Assembly: GCF_000258495.1 (NCBI RefSeq) | Contig: NZ_AJLG01000032.1 | Location: forward strand, 1-34,268 | Length of the DNA stretch: 34,268 bases | DNA from: Pedobacter agri PB92 | GTDB taxonomy: Bacteria; Bacteroidota; Bacteroidia; Sphingobacteriales; Sphingobacteriaceae | Reading direction: 5' to 3' | Shown here: positions 1 through 7,603 of the stretch, piece by piece | Position numbering within the stretch: the first letter of the stretch is position 1 | Layout: the number at the start of each line of letters is the position of its first letter | Notes under the pieces: model-generated | Told to the model about the DNA's origin: nothing | The model's database searches: none | What the model saw: only the letters and a program-made list of their open reading frames with translations | Translations under genes and position numbers: made by a program

Positions 1-42
1 AGTGAATTGCCCAATCGCTATCATAAACTGTAGACGAACAGT

Positions 43-125
43 CGTCATTGCGAGGCACGAAGCAATCTTACTACTTTAGGTTTATAGCTACTTCATTGAG
101 ATTGCTTCGTAACGTCGCAATGACG
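43..125. repeat. REP-like imperfect palindrome
   Basis: Two arms, 43-67 and 100-125, are inverted copies of each other (left arm starts CGTCATTGCGAGG, right arm ends GTCGCAATGACG) with a 32-nt centre. They differ only by a 1-nt length change and a few substitutions near the middle. Palindromes of this kind recur between genes in many Bacteroidota and resemble REP elements moved by RAYT-type (IS200/IS605-like) transposases. That family link is background knowledge plus inference, because no transposase gene is in the window and no second copy is present here. Confidence 0.65.
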
Positions 126-141
126 GTAGCCCTAAAAGGAA

Positions 142-181
142 AAACCCAGAATTGACTTTCTCAACTCTGGGTTTATTTTTT
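142..181. terminator. Bidirectional rho-independent terminator after leuS
   Basis: A 14-bp stem with one mismatch (142-155 pairing with 161-174) and a 5-nt loop. It is followed on the + strand by a T-rich run to 181 and on the - strand by the complement of A-rich 141-131. It lies about 60 nt beyond the leuS stop codon, so it probably ends leuS transcription and may also stop a + strand transcript entering from the left edge. Confidence 0.75.
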
Positions 182-237
182 ACTAAAAATCGCTAAAAAG
201 CTTTTTGCTTTATTCTTTAACCTTTCAGCTTAAAAAC

Positions 238-3063
238 TTAAACCACCACATTAATAATCTTTCCTTTGACAAAAATGATTTTCTTAGGTGCTTTGCCATC
301 CAAAAATTTCTGGAATTGTTCATTCGTCATTAAAATCGCTTCCACTTCTGGTTGTGGCAATGTTAAACTTAAATTTAAGTTCATTTTCATCTTACCATTG
401 ATAGAAACCGGATAAGCAAATTCATCTTCTACCAAATGTTCAGGGTTAAATGTTGGGAAGGCAGTATAAGACAATGTACCTGCATCATTACCCAACTGAA
501 CCCAAAGTTCTTCGCAGATGTGTGGCGCATAAGGTGATAAAATTACCACCATATCCTGCAAGATGCTGCGTTTATTACATTTTAAATCTGTCAATTCATT
601 TACCGCAATCATAAAACTAGAAACAGAAGTATTGAAAGAGAAACGCTCAATATCATCCTGAACCTTTTTAATGATTTTATGTAATGATTTCAGCTCAGCT
701 TTGGTTGGCTCTGCATCAGAAACCGTGAATTCCCATGCTTCGTTGTGGAATAATCTCCAGAATTTACGCAAGAACTTGAACACACCCTCAATACCATTGG
801 TATTCCAAGGTTTACTTTGCTCCAACGGACCTAAAAACATTTCGTACATACGTAAAGTATCGGCTCCATAACGCTCAATCAAATCATCGGGATTAACCAC
901 ATTGAATTTTGATTTGGACATTTTTTCTACCTCAACACCGCAGATGTATTTTCCACCTTCAAGAATGAATTCTGCGTTAGCGTATTCTTCTCTCCAGGCT
1001 TTGAATTTATTTAAATCAAGTGTATCGTTCTCAACAATATTCACATCAACATGCAATGCTGAAGTTTTGTATTCTTTTTTTAATCCGGCAGAAACATAAG
1101 TGTTTGTTGGTTTGCCATCCGCATCGTTAATTCTGTAAACAAAATTACTTCTGCCCTGAATCATGCCTTGATTAATCAATTTCTTGAAAGGCTCTTCCTC
1201 TTTGGTATAACCTAAATCTTTCAAAAACTTATTCCAGAAACGGCTGTACAATAAGTGACCAGTAGCGTGTTCAGAACCGCCGATGTATAAATCAACATCT
1301 TTCCAATACTCAACAGCTTCTTTTGAAGCAAAATCTGCGTTGTTCTCAGCATCCATATAGCGATACCAGTACCAACTGCTACCTGCCCAACCTGGCATGG
1401 TGCTTAATTCGTAATGTCCACCATCTGTCGGCACCCAGTTTTCTGCTCTCGCTAAAGGCGGTTCGCCAGTTTCTGTTGGTAGGTATTTATCAATTTCTGG
1501 CAAGATTAAAGGCAATTCTTCCTCCTGAACTAAATAAGGTAAACCATCTTTAAAATAAACCGGAATTGGCTCTCCCCAATAACGCTGGCGACCGAAAATT
1601 GCATCACGTTGGCGGAAGTTAACCTTGGCCTTTCCAACATTTTTTTCTTCTAACCAGTTATTCAAAAACGGAACCGCTTCTTTATAAGTCAATCCGTTGA
1701 TGAAACCTGAGTTAATATATTTCCCTTCTTTGGTTGGGTCGGCTTGTACTTCTATTTCTTTTTGGCTATCCAAAATCTGAATAATTGGCAAGTTGAAATG
1801 CGTTGCAAATAACCAATCACGTTGGTCGCCACTTGGTACGCCCATAACCGCACCTGTTCCATAACCTGCAAGCACGTAATCGGCGATCCATAACGGAACA
1901 CGTTCGCCACTTACCGGGTTAATTACATAAGTTCCTGTAAAAGCTCCAGAAACGGTTTTAGTATCCGCCATGCGGTCTAATTCCGATTTCTTTTTAGTCT
2001 GAGCAATATAATTTTCGATATCTTGTTTTTGTTCTGGCGTAGTCAATTCAGCAACCCATTCATGCTCAGGCGCCAAAACTAAATAAGAAACACCGAAAAT
2101 GGTATCTACACGTGTAGTGAAAACTTCTATATAGTCTGGAGTCGGAAGTCCGGAGTCCAAAGTCTTATTCGTCAATCTTAAATCGTCAATCTTAAATCGA
2201 ACTGATGCTCCAACACTTTTCCCAATCCAGTTGCGTTGCATTTCTTTAATTGGTTCCGGCCAATCGATGGTATCCAAACCCTGCAAAAGCCTGTCAGAAT
2301 AGGCGGTAATTCTCATGCTCCACTGCATCATTTTCTTTTGCTCAACCGGGAAACCTCCACGCTCTGAGAAACCATCTTTAACTTCGTCGTTTGCCAAAAC
2401 CGTTCCCAAAGCCGGGCACCAGTTTACCGTACTTTCCCGAAGGTAAGTCATGCGGTATTTCAACAACTCGATTTGTTTTTCTTCTTCAGTAAATGTAGCC
2501 CAATCGCTCGGCAAGAAAGATTTCACATCTTCATCGCACACCGCTTTTACATCTGCTGTGCCAGATGCATTGAATTTTTCAATCAGCGTGGTAATATCTT
2601 CTGCCCTATCCGTTTCGATGTTATACCACGAATTAAACAATTGCATAAAAATCCACTGCGTCCATTTGTAATAAGATGGTTCACTGGTACGCACTTCACG
2701 GCTCCAATCAAAAGAAAAACCAATTTGATCTAACTGGCGACGGTAAGTGGCGATGTTTGCTTCTGTTGTAATTGCCGGATGTTGGCCCGTTTGTATCGCA
2801 TATTGTTCTGCAGGTAGACCAAATGAATCGTAACCCATTGGATGCAAAACATTAAAACCTTTAAGGCGTTTGTATCTCGAAAAAATATCTGATGCAATGT
2901 AACCTAGTGGATGACCAACATGTAAACCTGCTCCCGATGGATAGGGAAACATATCTAATACATAGTATTTTGGCTTTTCAGAATTGCTTTCGGCTTTAAA
3001 TGTTTGATTATCGGCCCAAAACTTCTGCCACTTTTGTTCTATTTCTTTGAATTGGTAATCCAT
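238..3063 (-). CDS. leuS: Leucyl-tRNA synthetase
   Basis: Charges tRNA-Leu with leucine in the cytoplasm (class Ia synthetase). The 941 residues are somewhat longer than a typical bacterial LeuRS. The HIGH-type motif is HVGH at residues 48-51 and KMSKS is at 714-718. The CP1 editing domain lies between them and includes TTRVDTIFG, where most LeuRS have TTRPDTIFG. The C-terminal anticodon-binding region follows KMSKS. The ATG at 3063 gives the usual N-terminus, with the YPSGAGLH segment about 40 residues in. The odd point is residues 289-311 (around LTNKTLDSGLPTPDY): they look like an insertion next to the editing domain and are encoded by 7-bp tandem repeats at 2133-2197. The gene stands alone on the minus strand, with a -7-like box at 3089-3096 and a terminator beyond the stop. 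Identity is certain; whether the insertion affects editing is unknown. Confidence 0.98.
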   Translation of the reverse strand: MDYQFKEIEQKWQKFWADNQTFKAESNSEKPKYYVLDMFPYPSGAGLHVGHPLGYIASDIFSRYKRLKGFNVLHPMGYDSFGLPAEQYAIQTGQHPAITTEANIATYRRQLDQIGFSFDWSREVRTSEPSYYKWTQWIFMQLFNSWYNIETDRAEDITTLIEKFNASGTADVKAVCDEDVKSFLPSDWATFTEEEKQIELLKYRMTYLRESTVNWCPALGTVLANDEVKDGFSERGGFPVEQKKMMQWSMRITAYSDRLLQGLDTIDWPEPIKEMQRNWIGKSVGASVRFKIDDLRLTNKTLDSGLPTPDYIEVFTTRVDTIFGVSYLVLAPEHEWVAELTTPEQKQDIENYIAQTKKKSELDRMADTKTVSGAFTGTYVINPVSGERVPLWIADYVLAGYGTGAVMGVPSGDQRDWLFATHFNLPIIQILDSQKEIEVQADPTKEGKYINSGFINGLTYKEAVPFLNNWLEEKNVGKAKVNFRQRDAIFGRQRYWGEPIPVYFKDGLPYLVQEEELPLILPEIDKYLPTETGEPPLARAENWVPTDGGHYELSTMPGWAGSSWYWYRYMDAENNADFASKEAVEYWKDVDLYIGGSEHATGHLLYSRFWNKFLKDLGYTKEEEPFKKLINQGMIQGRSNFVYRINDADGKPTNTYVSAGLKKEYKTSALHVDVNIVENDTLDLNKFKAWREEYANAEFILEGGKYICGVEVEKMSKSKFNVVNPDDLIERYGADTLRMYEMFLGPLEQSKPWNTNGIEGVFKFLRKFWRLFHNEAWEFTVSDAEPTKAELKSLHKIIKKVQDDIERFSFNTSVSSFMIAVNELTDLKCNKRSILQDMVVILSPYAPHICEELWVQLGNDAGTLSYTAFPTFNPEHLVEDEFAYPVSINGKMKMNLNLSLTLPQPEVEAILMTNEQFQKFLDGKAPKKIIFVKGKIINVVV
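2133..2197. repeat. Heptamer tandem array inside leuS
   Basis: On the + strand, 2133-2164 reads as four consecutive 7-mers of the form AGTCNNN plus a final AGTC. 2170-2197 is a perfect duplication of a 14-mer beginning CGTCAATCTTA, which is two more heptamer periods. The array is translated (minus strand) as a segment of LeuRS that the family does not need. The repeat structure is read directly; calling it an insertion is inference from the usual LeuRS layout. Confidence 0.8.
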
Positions 3064-3088
3064 TGCAAGTTTTAAATTTTTAAAGGGG

Positions 3089-3096
3089 CGAAATTA
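3089..3096 (-). promoter_or_regulatory. Candidate leuS -7 box
   Basis: On the minus strand this reads TAATTTCG, one mismatch from the Bacteroidota TAnnTTTG element, 25 nt before the leuS ATG. I see no clear -33 TTG at the usual distance, so confidence is low. Confidence 0.35.
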
Positions 3097-3338
3097 CGGA
3101 AATTAAGGGGTTTAGTGAAACATAATTTTTAGCAGCTTCTTGCAGCGAAAACACGGATTTTTAGGGAATTGGATTTGATTTTATGCAGAAGCCTGCGTTT
3201 TTAAACGGGATGGAAGCGATATCCTTTTTTGTTCTTCCGTCGATAAGCCGAGGATGACAACAACAAAAAAGATTTAGCGTACAGCCCGACTGTGCTACCC
3301 CAAGGAATACTGCAGCTAGCTTTTCAAGCTATCATCCC

Positions 3339-3375
3339 AAAAAAAATGCGCCATTGATTTAAAACCAATGGCGCA
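3339..3375 (-). terminator. Terminator of the lipoprotein gene
   Basis: A perfect 10-bp stem, TGCGCCATTG (3347-3356) with CAATGGCGCA (3366-3375), and a 9-nt loop. On the minus strand it is followed by eight U residues (complement of 3339-3346). This is a textbook intrinsic terminator 25 nt past the stop codon of the gene at 3400-3804. Confidence 0.9.
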
Positions 3376-3399
3376 AGCAAATAATCGGGATTAAGATTT

Positions 3400-3804
3400 T
3401 TATCTGGTTAAGTAATATTTTTTAACGATGTTGGTTTTATCAATTTTGGCGGTAAATTCGAGCTGTGTAGCCGACAATGTAGAAACTGTACAGTAAGAAC
3501 TTCCTTCTGGGAAAACCATACCAAATTCGTTACCCAATGATGCCGTATAAGTTCCGATGGTACGTTGATTGGTTAAGCTTAATTCAACCTGATCGTCCTG
3601 GTTTGATTTGAAATCTATATAATCATTCATGGTATAGTTAAATGTTCCGTTAAGCGCCTGATTGCTATTACCAGATACTTCGATTTTATTAACGGTCCAC
3701 TTGCCCATTATTCTTGCTTTAAGTGAGGTTTCGTCTTTTTTGCACGAAAATAATGTTGCCGTGACTAGCATTAGCAGACCCAGGAATGTAATTTGTCTTT
3801 TCAT
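3400..3804 (-). CDS. Small lipocalin-like lipoprotein
   Basis: 134 residues. The N-terminus is a lipoprotein signal: MKRQ, a hydrophobic stretch to about residue 20, then a lipobox ending LFSC with Cys21 as the predicted lipidated residue, followed by KKDE. The mature part is short and beta-rich (GKWTVNKIEV near residue 34, then alternating polar and hydrophobic strands to a C-terminal KKYYLTR). This resembles the lipocalin-like or DUF-type calycin lipoproteins common in Bacteroidota. A function cannot be named; it is probably anchored to a membrane facing the periplasm. It is monocistronic, divergent from ftsX, and closed by a strong terminator. The lipoprotein call is firm; the lipocalin-like fold is a guess from pattern. 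Confidence 0.85.
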   Translation of the reverse strand: MKRQITFLGLLMLVTATLFSCKKDETSLKARIMGKWTVNKIEVSGNSNQALNGTFNYTMNDYIDFKSNQDDQVELSLTNQRTIGTYTASLGNEFGMVFPEGSSYCTVSTLSATQLEFTAKIDKTNIVKKYYLTR

Positions 3805-3937
3805 AGTGATTAATTGTTTTAGGTTGATTTAATAACGCCGTTTAATCAAATTTCGTACCGCTTAGGCAAATCCACTTAATATTTTTATGTTTTTTGATGG
3901 AACTAATTTTGGCTTTAGGGCGTTAATGATGATAATA

Positions 3938-3967
3938 TTGGTGTTTATCAGGTATAATTTATATTTT
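3938..3967 (+). promoter_or_regulatory. Candidate ftsX promoter
   Basis: TTG at 3938-3940, 19 nt, then TATATTTT at 3960-3967. The spacing matches the Bacteroidota -33/-7 arrangement and the last base of the TAnnTTTG box is off consensus. It ends 22 nt before the ATG chosen for ftsX. Confidence 0.5.
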
Positions 3968-3989
3968 CGCAAAAACAAAATTGAAATAC

Positions 3990-4868
3990 ATGGAAGAATT
4001 CGAAGTAAGTGACGCATCTAAAAAAACCAAAACGGTATACATCTCTACTATTATTAGTATTGCGTTGGTTTTATTAATGCTTGGGCTGCTTGGGTTGGTA
4101 CTTGTACATGCCAAAAACCTGTCTAATTACGTTAAAGAAAATATCGTTCTAAATATTATTGTTGATGAAGGTGCTAAAGAAACCGATGTTTTAGCGTTCC
4201 AAAAAGAATTAAACGCCAATAAAGCGGTAAAACAAACGCAGTATGTAAATAAGGAGCTTGCTGCGAGAAATTTAACTCAAGATTTGGGTGAAGATTTTGT
4301 TAATTTCTTAGGCTATAATCCGCTTACCTCAACTTTTGATGTTTACTTAAAAGCTGAATACGCAAATAACAAAAGTATTGATGGTTTAAAAGCATCAATT
4401 TCAAAAAATCCTGTAGTGAAGGAAGTTGTTTATCAAAGTTCGTTAATTGATATGGTGAACAAAAACATCAACACCATTGGGTTAATTATTTTAGCCTTCG
4501 CTGCATTATTACTTGTAATTTCTATTGCATTGATAAACAACACCATACGCTTAGCAATCTATTCTCAAAGATTTTTAATTAAAAGTATGCAGCTGGTTGG
4601 TGCAACGAAAAATTTTATCAGACGTCCTTTCTTATTATACGCTGCCTTGCATGGTTTAATTGCAGCCTTTATTGCAATTATAATTTTGCTTGCTACCTTG
4701 ATATATGCCCGCAAAGAAGTACCCGAGATCATTATACTAAACAACTACAAAGAATTTGGTTTTGTATTTGTTGCGTTGATCATCATCGGAATTTTTATTA
4801 CAGGCTTAAGTACATGGTTTGCAGTAAGCAGATATTTACGGTTGAAATCTTATAATTTATATAGATAA
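3990..4868 (+). CDS. ftsX: Cell division protein FtsX (ABC transporter permease subunit)
   Basis: Membrane subunit of the FtsEX complex, which couples the divisome to periplasmic cell-wall hydrolase activation. It has 292 residues from the ATG at 3990 (MEEFEVSDASKKTK). The frame also opens at a TTG 9 nt upstream, but the ATG gives the usual FtsX start. Layout: cytoplasmic tail, TM1 around residues 18-42, a periplasmic domain to about 155, then three TM helices (about 160-185, 212-238, 256-280) with the FtsX-type loop containing SMQLVGATKNFIRRPF between TM2 and TM3. No ftsE is nearby, which is usual when ftsEX is split. The stop codon overlaps the next start by one base (TAATG), so it is co-transcribed and probably translationally coupled with the DUF3098 gene. 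Confidence 0.93.
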   Translation: MEEFEVSDASKKTKTVYISTIISIALVLLMLGLLGLVLVHAKNLSNYVKENIVLNIIVDEGAKETDVLAFQKELNANKAVKQTQYVNKELAARNLTQDLGEDFVNFLGYNPLTSTFDVYLKAEYANNKSIDGLKASISKNPVVKEVVYQSSLIDMVNKNINTIGLIILAFAALLLVISIALINNTIRLAIYSQRFLIKSMQLVGATKNFIRRPFLLYAALHGLIAAFIAIIILLATLIYARKEVPEIIILNNYKEFGFVFVALIIIGIFITGLSTWFAVSRYLRLKSYNLYR

Positions 4869-5098
4869 TGGCATTAGAAAAAAAATCAGGTCCTGTAGTT
4901 AAGGACGTTAAAAGCGAATTGGTTTTCACTAAGAAAAATTACCAGTTATTGTTAATCAGCATGGCAATTGTTGCTCTTGGTTTTGTTTTAATGATGGGAA
5001 CTGAAGGCGACATTTATGATTTTAGAAGAACCTTATTGGCTCCGCTTGTGGTATTGTTCGGTTTTGCTTTCGGAATCTACGCGATATTAAAAAAATAA
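4868..5098 (+). CDS. DUF3098 family small membrane protein
   Basis: 76 residues: a polar N-terminus to about residue 27, TM1 about 28-43, a short loop with GTEGDIYDFRRT, and TM2 about 53-73 ending in KK. This matches the DUF3098 proteins that sit directly behind ftsX in many Bacteroidota. The function is not established. The one-base TAATG overlap with ftsX points to coupled translation and suggests a role linked to division or envelope growth (inference). A hairpin with a T-rich tail follows at 5122-5159. Confidence 0.88.
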   Translation: MALEKKSGPVVKDVKSELVFTKKNYQLLLISMAIVALGFVLMMGTEGDIYDFRRTLLAPLVVLFGFAFGIYAILKK

Positions 5099-5116
5099 AT
5101 TATTCTTAAGAATATG

Positions 5117-5159
5117 AAAATGAGAACGCTTGATTTGATTGGGCGTTCTCTTCATTTTT
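5117..5159 (+). terminator. Probable terminator between the DUF3098 gene and uppP
   Basis: A perfect 8-bp stem, GAGAACGC (5122-5129) with GCGTTCTC (5143-5150), and a 13-nt loop, followed by TTCATTTTT. A-rich sequence before and T-rich sequence after could extend the stem. It lies 24 nt after the DUF3098 stop and 28 nt before the uppP ATG. It may be leaky, letting ftsX transcription reach uppP. Confidence 0.6.
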
Positions 5160-5177
5160 ACGCCACCTAAAAACATT

Positions 5178-5975
5178 ATGAAATATTTCGAAGCTGTTAT
5201 TCTCGCAATAATTGAAGGACTAACTGAATTTTTACCTGTATCGAGTACGGGGCACATGATCATCGGCTCCTCTTTTATGGGCATAGCCAGCGATCCTTTT
5301 GTTAAACTGTTTACGGTGGCCATCCAACTAGGTGCCATTTTATCAGTAGTGGTATTATATTTCAAAAGGTTCTTCAAATCGATTAACTTCTATATTAAAC
5401 TGATAGTTGCTTTTATTCCTGCCGCAATTTTCGGTTTATTACTCAGCAAAAAAATTGATGAACTTCTGGAAAGTCCGATGGCGGTAGGAATTTCGCTTTT
5501 GGTGGGCGGAATTATTCTTTTGTTTGTAGACAAATGGTTTAACAAACCAACCATTAACGAAGAAGAAGATGTTACCTACTTAACTGCCTTAAAGATTGGT
5601 TTTTTTCAGTGTATTGCTATGATTCCGGGTGTTTCCCGCTCCGGAGCAACTATTGTAGGTGGTATGAGCCAAAAGCTAAGCCGAAAAGTAGCGGCTGAAT
5701 TTTCATTTTTTTTAGCCGTACCCACCATGTTTGCCGCCACCGGAAAAAAGCTCCTTGATTTTTACCAAGATCCAAAAAATATCATAACACAAAAAGAAAT
5801 TAACTTACTCTTAATCGGAAACGTTGTGGCTTTCATTGTTGCTTTATTAGCGATTAAAAGCTTTATTGGCTACCTTAATAAACATGGTTTTAAAATGTTT
5901 GGTTGGTATAGAATAGTAGCGGGTTTGATCATTATCATCTTACTGATGACTGGCCATAACTTACAAATTATATAA
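5178..5975 (+). CDS. uppP: Undecaprenyl-diphosphatase UppP (BacA type)
   Basis: Integral membrane phosphatase that converts undecaprenyl diphosphate to undecaprenyl phosphate, recycling the lipid carrier for peptidoglycan and other envelope polymers. It has 265 residues from the ATG at 5178; a TTG 39 nt upstream would add an atypical tail inside the terminator region. Both family signatures are present: [14 protein letters not shown] (about residues 13-26) and PGVSRSGAT (about 150-158), which carry the catalytic Glu, His and Arg residues of this family. About seven to eight hydrophobic helices. Position between the ftsX pair and truB is a conserved Bacteroidota arrangement. Confidence 0.97.
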   Translation: MKYFEAVILAIIEGLTEFLPVSSTGHMIIGSSFMGIASDPFVKLFTVAIQLGAILSVVVLYFKRFFKSINFYIKLIVAFIPAAIFGLLLSKKIDELLESPMAVGISLLVGGIILLFVDKWFNKPTINEEEDVTYLTALKIGFFQCIAMIPGVSRSGATIVGGMSQKLSRKVAAEFSFFLAVPTMFAATGKKLLDFYQDPKNIITQKEINLLLIGNVVAFIVALLAIKSFIGYLNKHGFKMFGWYRIVAGLIIIILLMTGHNLQII

Positions 5976-5979
5976 TCTG

Positions 5980-5987
5980 TATCTTTG
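5980..5987 (+). promoter_or_regulatory. -7 box upstream of truB
   Basis: TATCTTTG followed by C is an exact match to the Bacteroidota TAnnTTTG element, 14 nt before the truB GTG, giving a very short leader. No TTG is seen 19-21 nt upstream. Confidence 0.6.
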
Positions 5988-6001
5988 CGCAAAAAAGATT
6001 T

Positions 6002-6733
6002 GTGAGTACAGAAAATTCAAAATTCAAAGATTTCAATTTTGCCGAAGGCGAACTGTTGTTAATTAATAAACCCTACAAATGGACCTCATTTGATGTGGTA
6101 GGCAAAATTCGTAACTCTTTAAAGCCCCTAAAACTAAAGGTTGGCCATGCTGGTACACTAGATCCTTTGGCAACTGGTTTGCTGATTATTTGCACCGGCA
6201 AACTCACTAAACAGATAGACACCTTCCAGGCAGAAGAAAAAGAATATACAGGTACGATGATTCTGGGCGCCACTACACCATCATTCGATATGGAAACAGA
6301 AGTGGATGCAACATTTGATATCAGCAATATTTCCAACCAGGATATTTACAATGCCTGCAAACCTTTTATCGGAGATATAGAACAATATCCGCCTGCACAT
6401 TCGGCTGTAAAAGTAAATGGTGAGCGTTTATACGTTAAAGCCAGACTGGGCGAAGAAGTGGAACTACGGAAGCGTTTTGTGAGTGTACCAGAATTTGAAA
6501 TTACCCGAATAGAATTACCTGAAATAGATTTCAGAATTGTTTGCAGCAAGGGTACTTATATCCGCTCTCTCGTATCTGATTTCGGAAAACAACTCAACAG
6601 CGGCGCTTACTTATCGAAACTCACCCGTACACGTAGCGGAAACTTTTTGCTGGCCAATTCGTTTGAGGTTCTGGAGCTCGTTAATTATATTCGTAGCAAG
6701 AAAGAAGAAGCTAAAACGGAAACGCAGATATGA
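6002..6733 (+). CDS. truB: tRNA pseudouridine(55) synthase TruB
   Basis: Makes pseudouridine 55 in the T-loop of tRNAs. 243 residues with a GTG start at 6002. KPYKWTSFDVV (about 23-33) precedes the catalytic motif GHAGTLDPLATG (48-59), with Asp54 as the catalytic residue. The second conserved segment, CSKGTYIRSLV, is near residue 181. The protein is short compared with E. coli TruB (about 314) because the C-terminal PUA domain is absent; short versions are normal in this phylum. The stop overlaps the start of the YitT-family gene by 4 nt (ATGA), so the two are translationally coupled. Confidence 0.96.
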   Translation: MSTENSKFKDFNFAEGELLLINKPYKWTSFDVVGKIRNSLKPLKLKVGHAGTLDPLATGLLIICTGKLTKQIDTFQAEEKEYTGTMILGATTPSFDMETEVDATFDISNISNQDIYNACKPFIGDIEQYPPAHSAVKVNGERLYVKARLGEEVELRKRFVSVPEFEITRIELPEIDFRIVCSKGTYIRSLVSDFGKQLNSGAYLSKLTRTRSGNFLLANSFEVLELVNYIRSKKEEAKTETQI

Positions 6734-7590
6734 ACAACATCAAAAACCGAAACACACGATTTGTAAAAGAAGTTTTGCTGATCGTAGCTGGTGTAACTTC
6801 TGCATGTTTCGGTTTGAAGAGCTTCTTAATGCCAAATGAGTTTATTGATGGCGGAGTAACGGGAATTTCACTTTTAATCAGCACTTTAACAAAATGGAAC
6901 CTCTCTTACCTCATTGCAATCATTAACATTCCATTTGTAATTTTAGGCTACAGGCAAATCGGAAAAGCTTTTGCCATCAAAACTGCGATCGCTATTGCAA
7001 CCCTTGCAGTTGCGCTGATCGTTCTGCCATTTGAGCCCATTACCCACGATAAATTGTTAATTGCTTTTTTCGGCGGATTGTTTCTGGGCGGTGGTATTGG
7101 TTTGGCCATGAGAGGTGGTTGTGTGATTGATGGAACGGAAGTATTAGCACTTTACATCAGTAAAAATAGTGTGTTAACAGTTGGCAATATTATTTTGATC
7201 CTAAACATCATCATATTTGCTTTCGCTGCGTACTTTTTAAATATCGAAACCGCATTGTATGCCATTTTAACTTATTTATCTGCATCGAGCACTATCGATT
7301 TTATTGTTAATGGCTTGGAACAGTATACCGGTGTAACCATAATTTCTGAGCGTCAAGATGACATTAAGAGTTTTATCATAAATGACATGAAACGTGGGGT
7401 TACCATCTACAAAGGAGAAGGTGGTTATGGAGAGAAAAAAGACCTCGACATTATTTTTACTGTGGTAACCAAACTCGAAATGAGCAAACTGCAATCGGCC
7501 ATCAGGCAAATTGATGCTGATGCTTTCGTTATTCAGCAACAAATCGCTGATTTAAAAGGCGGTGTAGTTAAACGCCATTCTTTACATTAA
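6730..7590 (+). CDS. YitT family membrane protein (DUF161 + DUF2179)
   Basis: 286 residues. The N-terminal two thirds (to about residue 200) is a multi-helix membrane region with the family's glycine-rich segment GGLFLGGGIGLAMRGGCVIDGTEVLAL. The C-terminal roughly 80 residues form a cytosolic DUF2179 domain (KRGVTIYKGEGGYGEKKDLDII region). The substrate of this family is unknown; some members have been discussed as transporters. The start ATG overlaps the truB stop by 4 nt and the gene is followed 13 nt later by ribF, so it sits inside the truB-ribF transcript. Family assignment is confident; no specific function can be claimed. Confidence 0.92.
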   Translation: MNNIKNRNTRFVKEVLLIVAGVTSACFGLKSFLMPNEFIDGGVTGISLLISTLTKWNLSYLIAIINIPFVILGYRQIGKAFAIKTAIAIATLAVALIVLPFEPITHDKLLIAFFGGLFLGGGIGLAMRGGCVIDGTEVLALYISKNSVLTVGNIILILNIIIFAFAAYFLNIETALYAILTYLSASSTIDFIVNGLEQYTGVTIISERQDDIKSFIINDMKRGVTIYKGEGGYGEKKDLDIIFTVVTKLEMSKLQSAIRQIDADAFVIQQQIADLKGGVVKRHSLH

Positions 7591-7603
7591 TTTTCCCCAT
7601 CCC

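Larger units (their letters stand above)
3064..3399. other. Gene-free spacer upstream of leuS with repeat debris
   Basis: 336 nt without a convincing ORF. It holds the leuS leader and promoter on its left and the terminator of the lipoprotein gene on its right. In between, 3235-3258 reads on the minus strand as a degenerate form of the GTCATCCTGAGCTTGTCGAAGG intergenic motif I associate with Bacteroidota repeats. The flanking bases (3205-3300) also look like dispersed repeat sequence, but there is no second copy in the window, so this is recognition from memory only. Confidence 0.4.

Noticed and set aside
5087..5377. 96-codon minus-strand ORF across the start of uppP
   Set aside because: It overlaps the well-conserved uppP N-terminus and the terminator hairpin; no family features.
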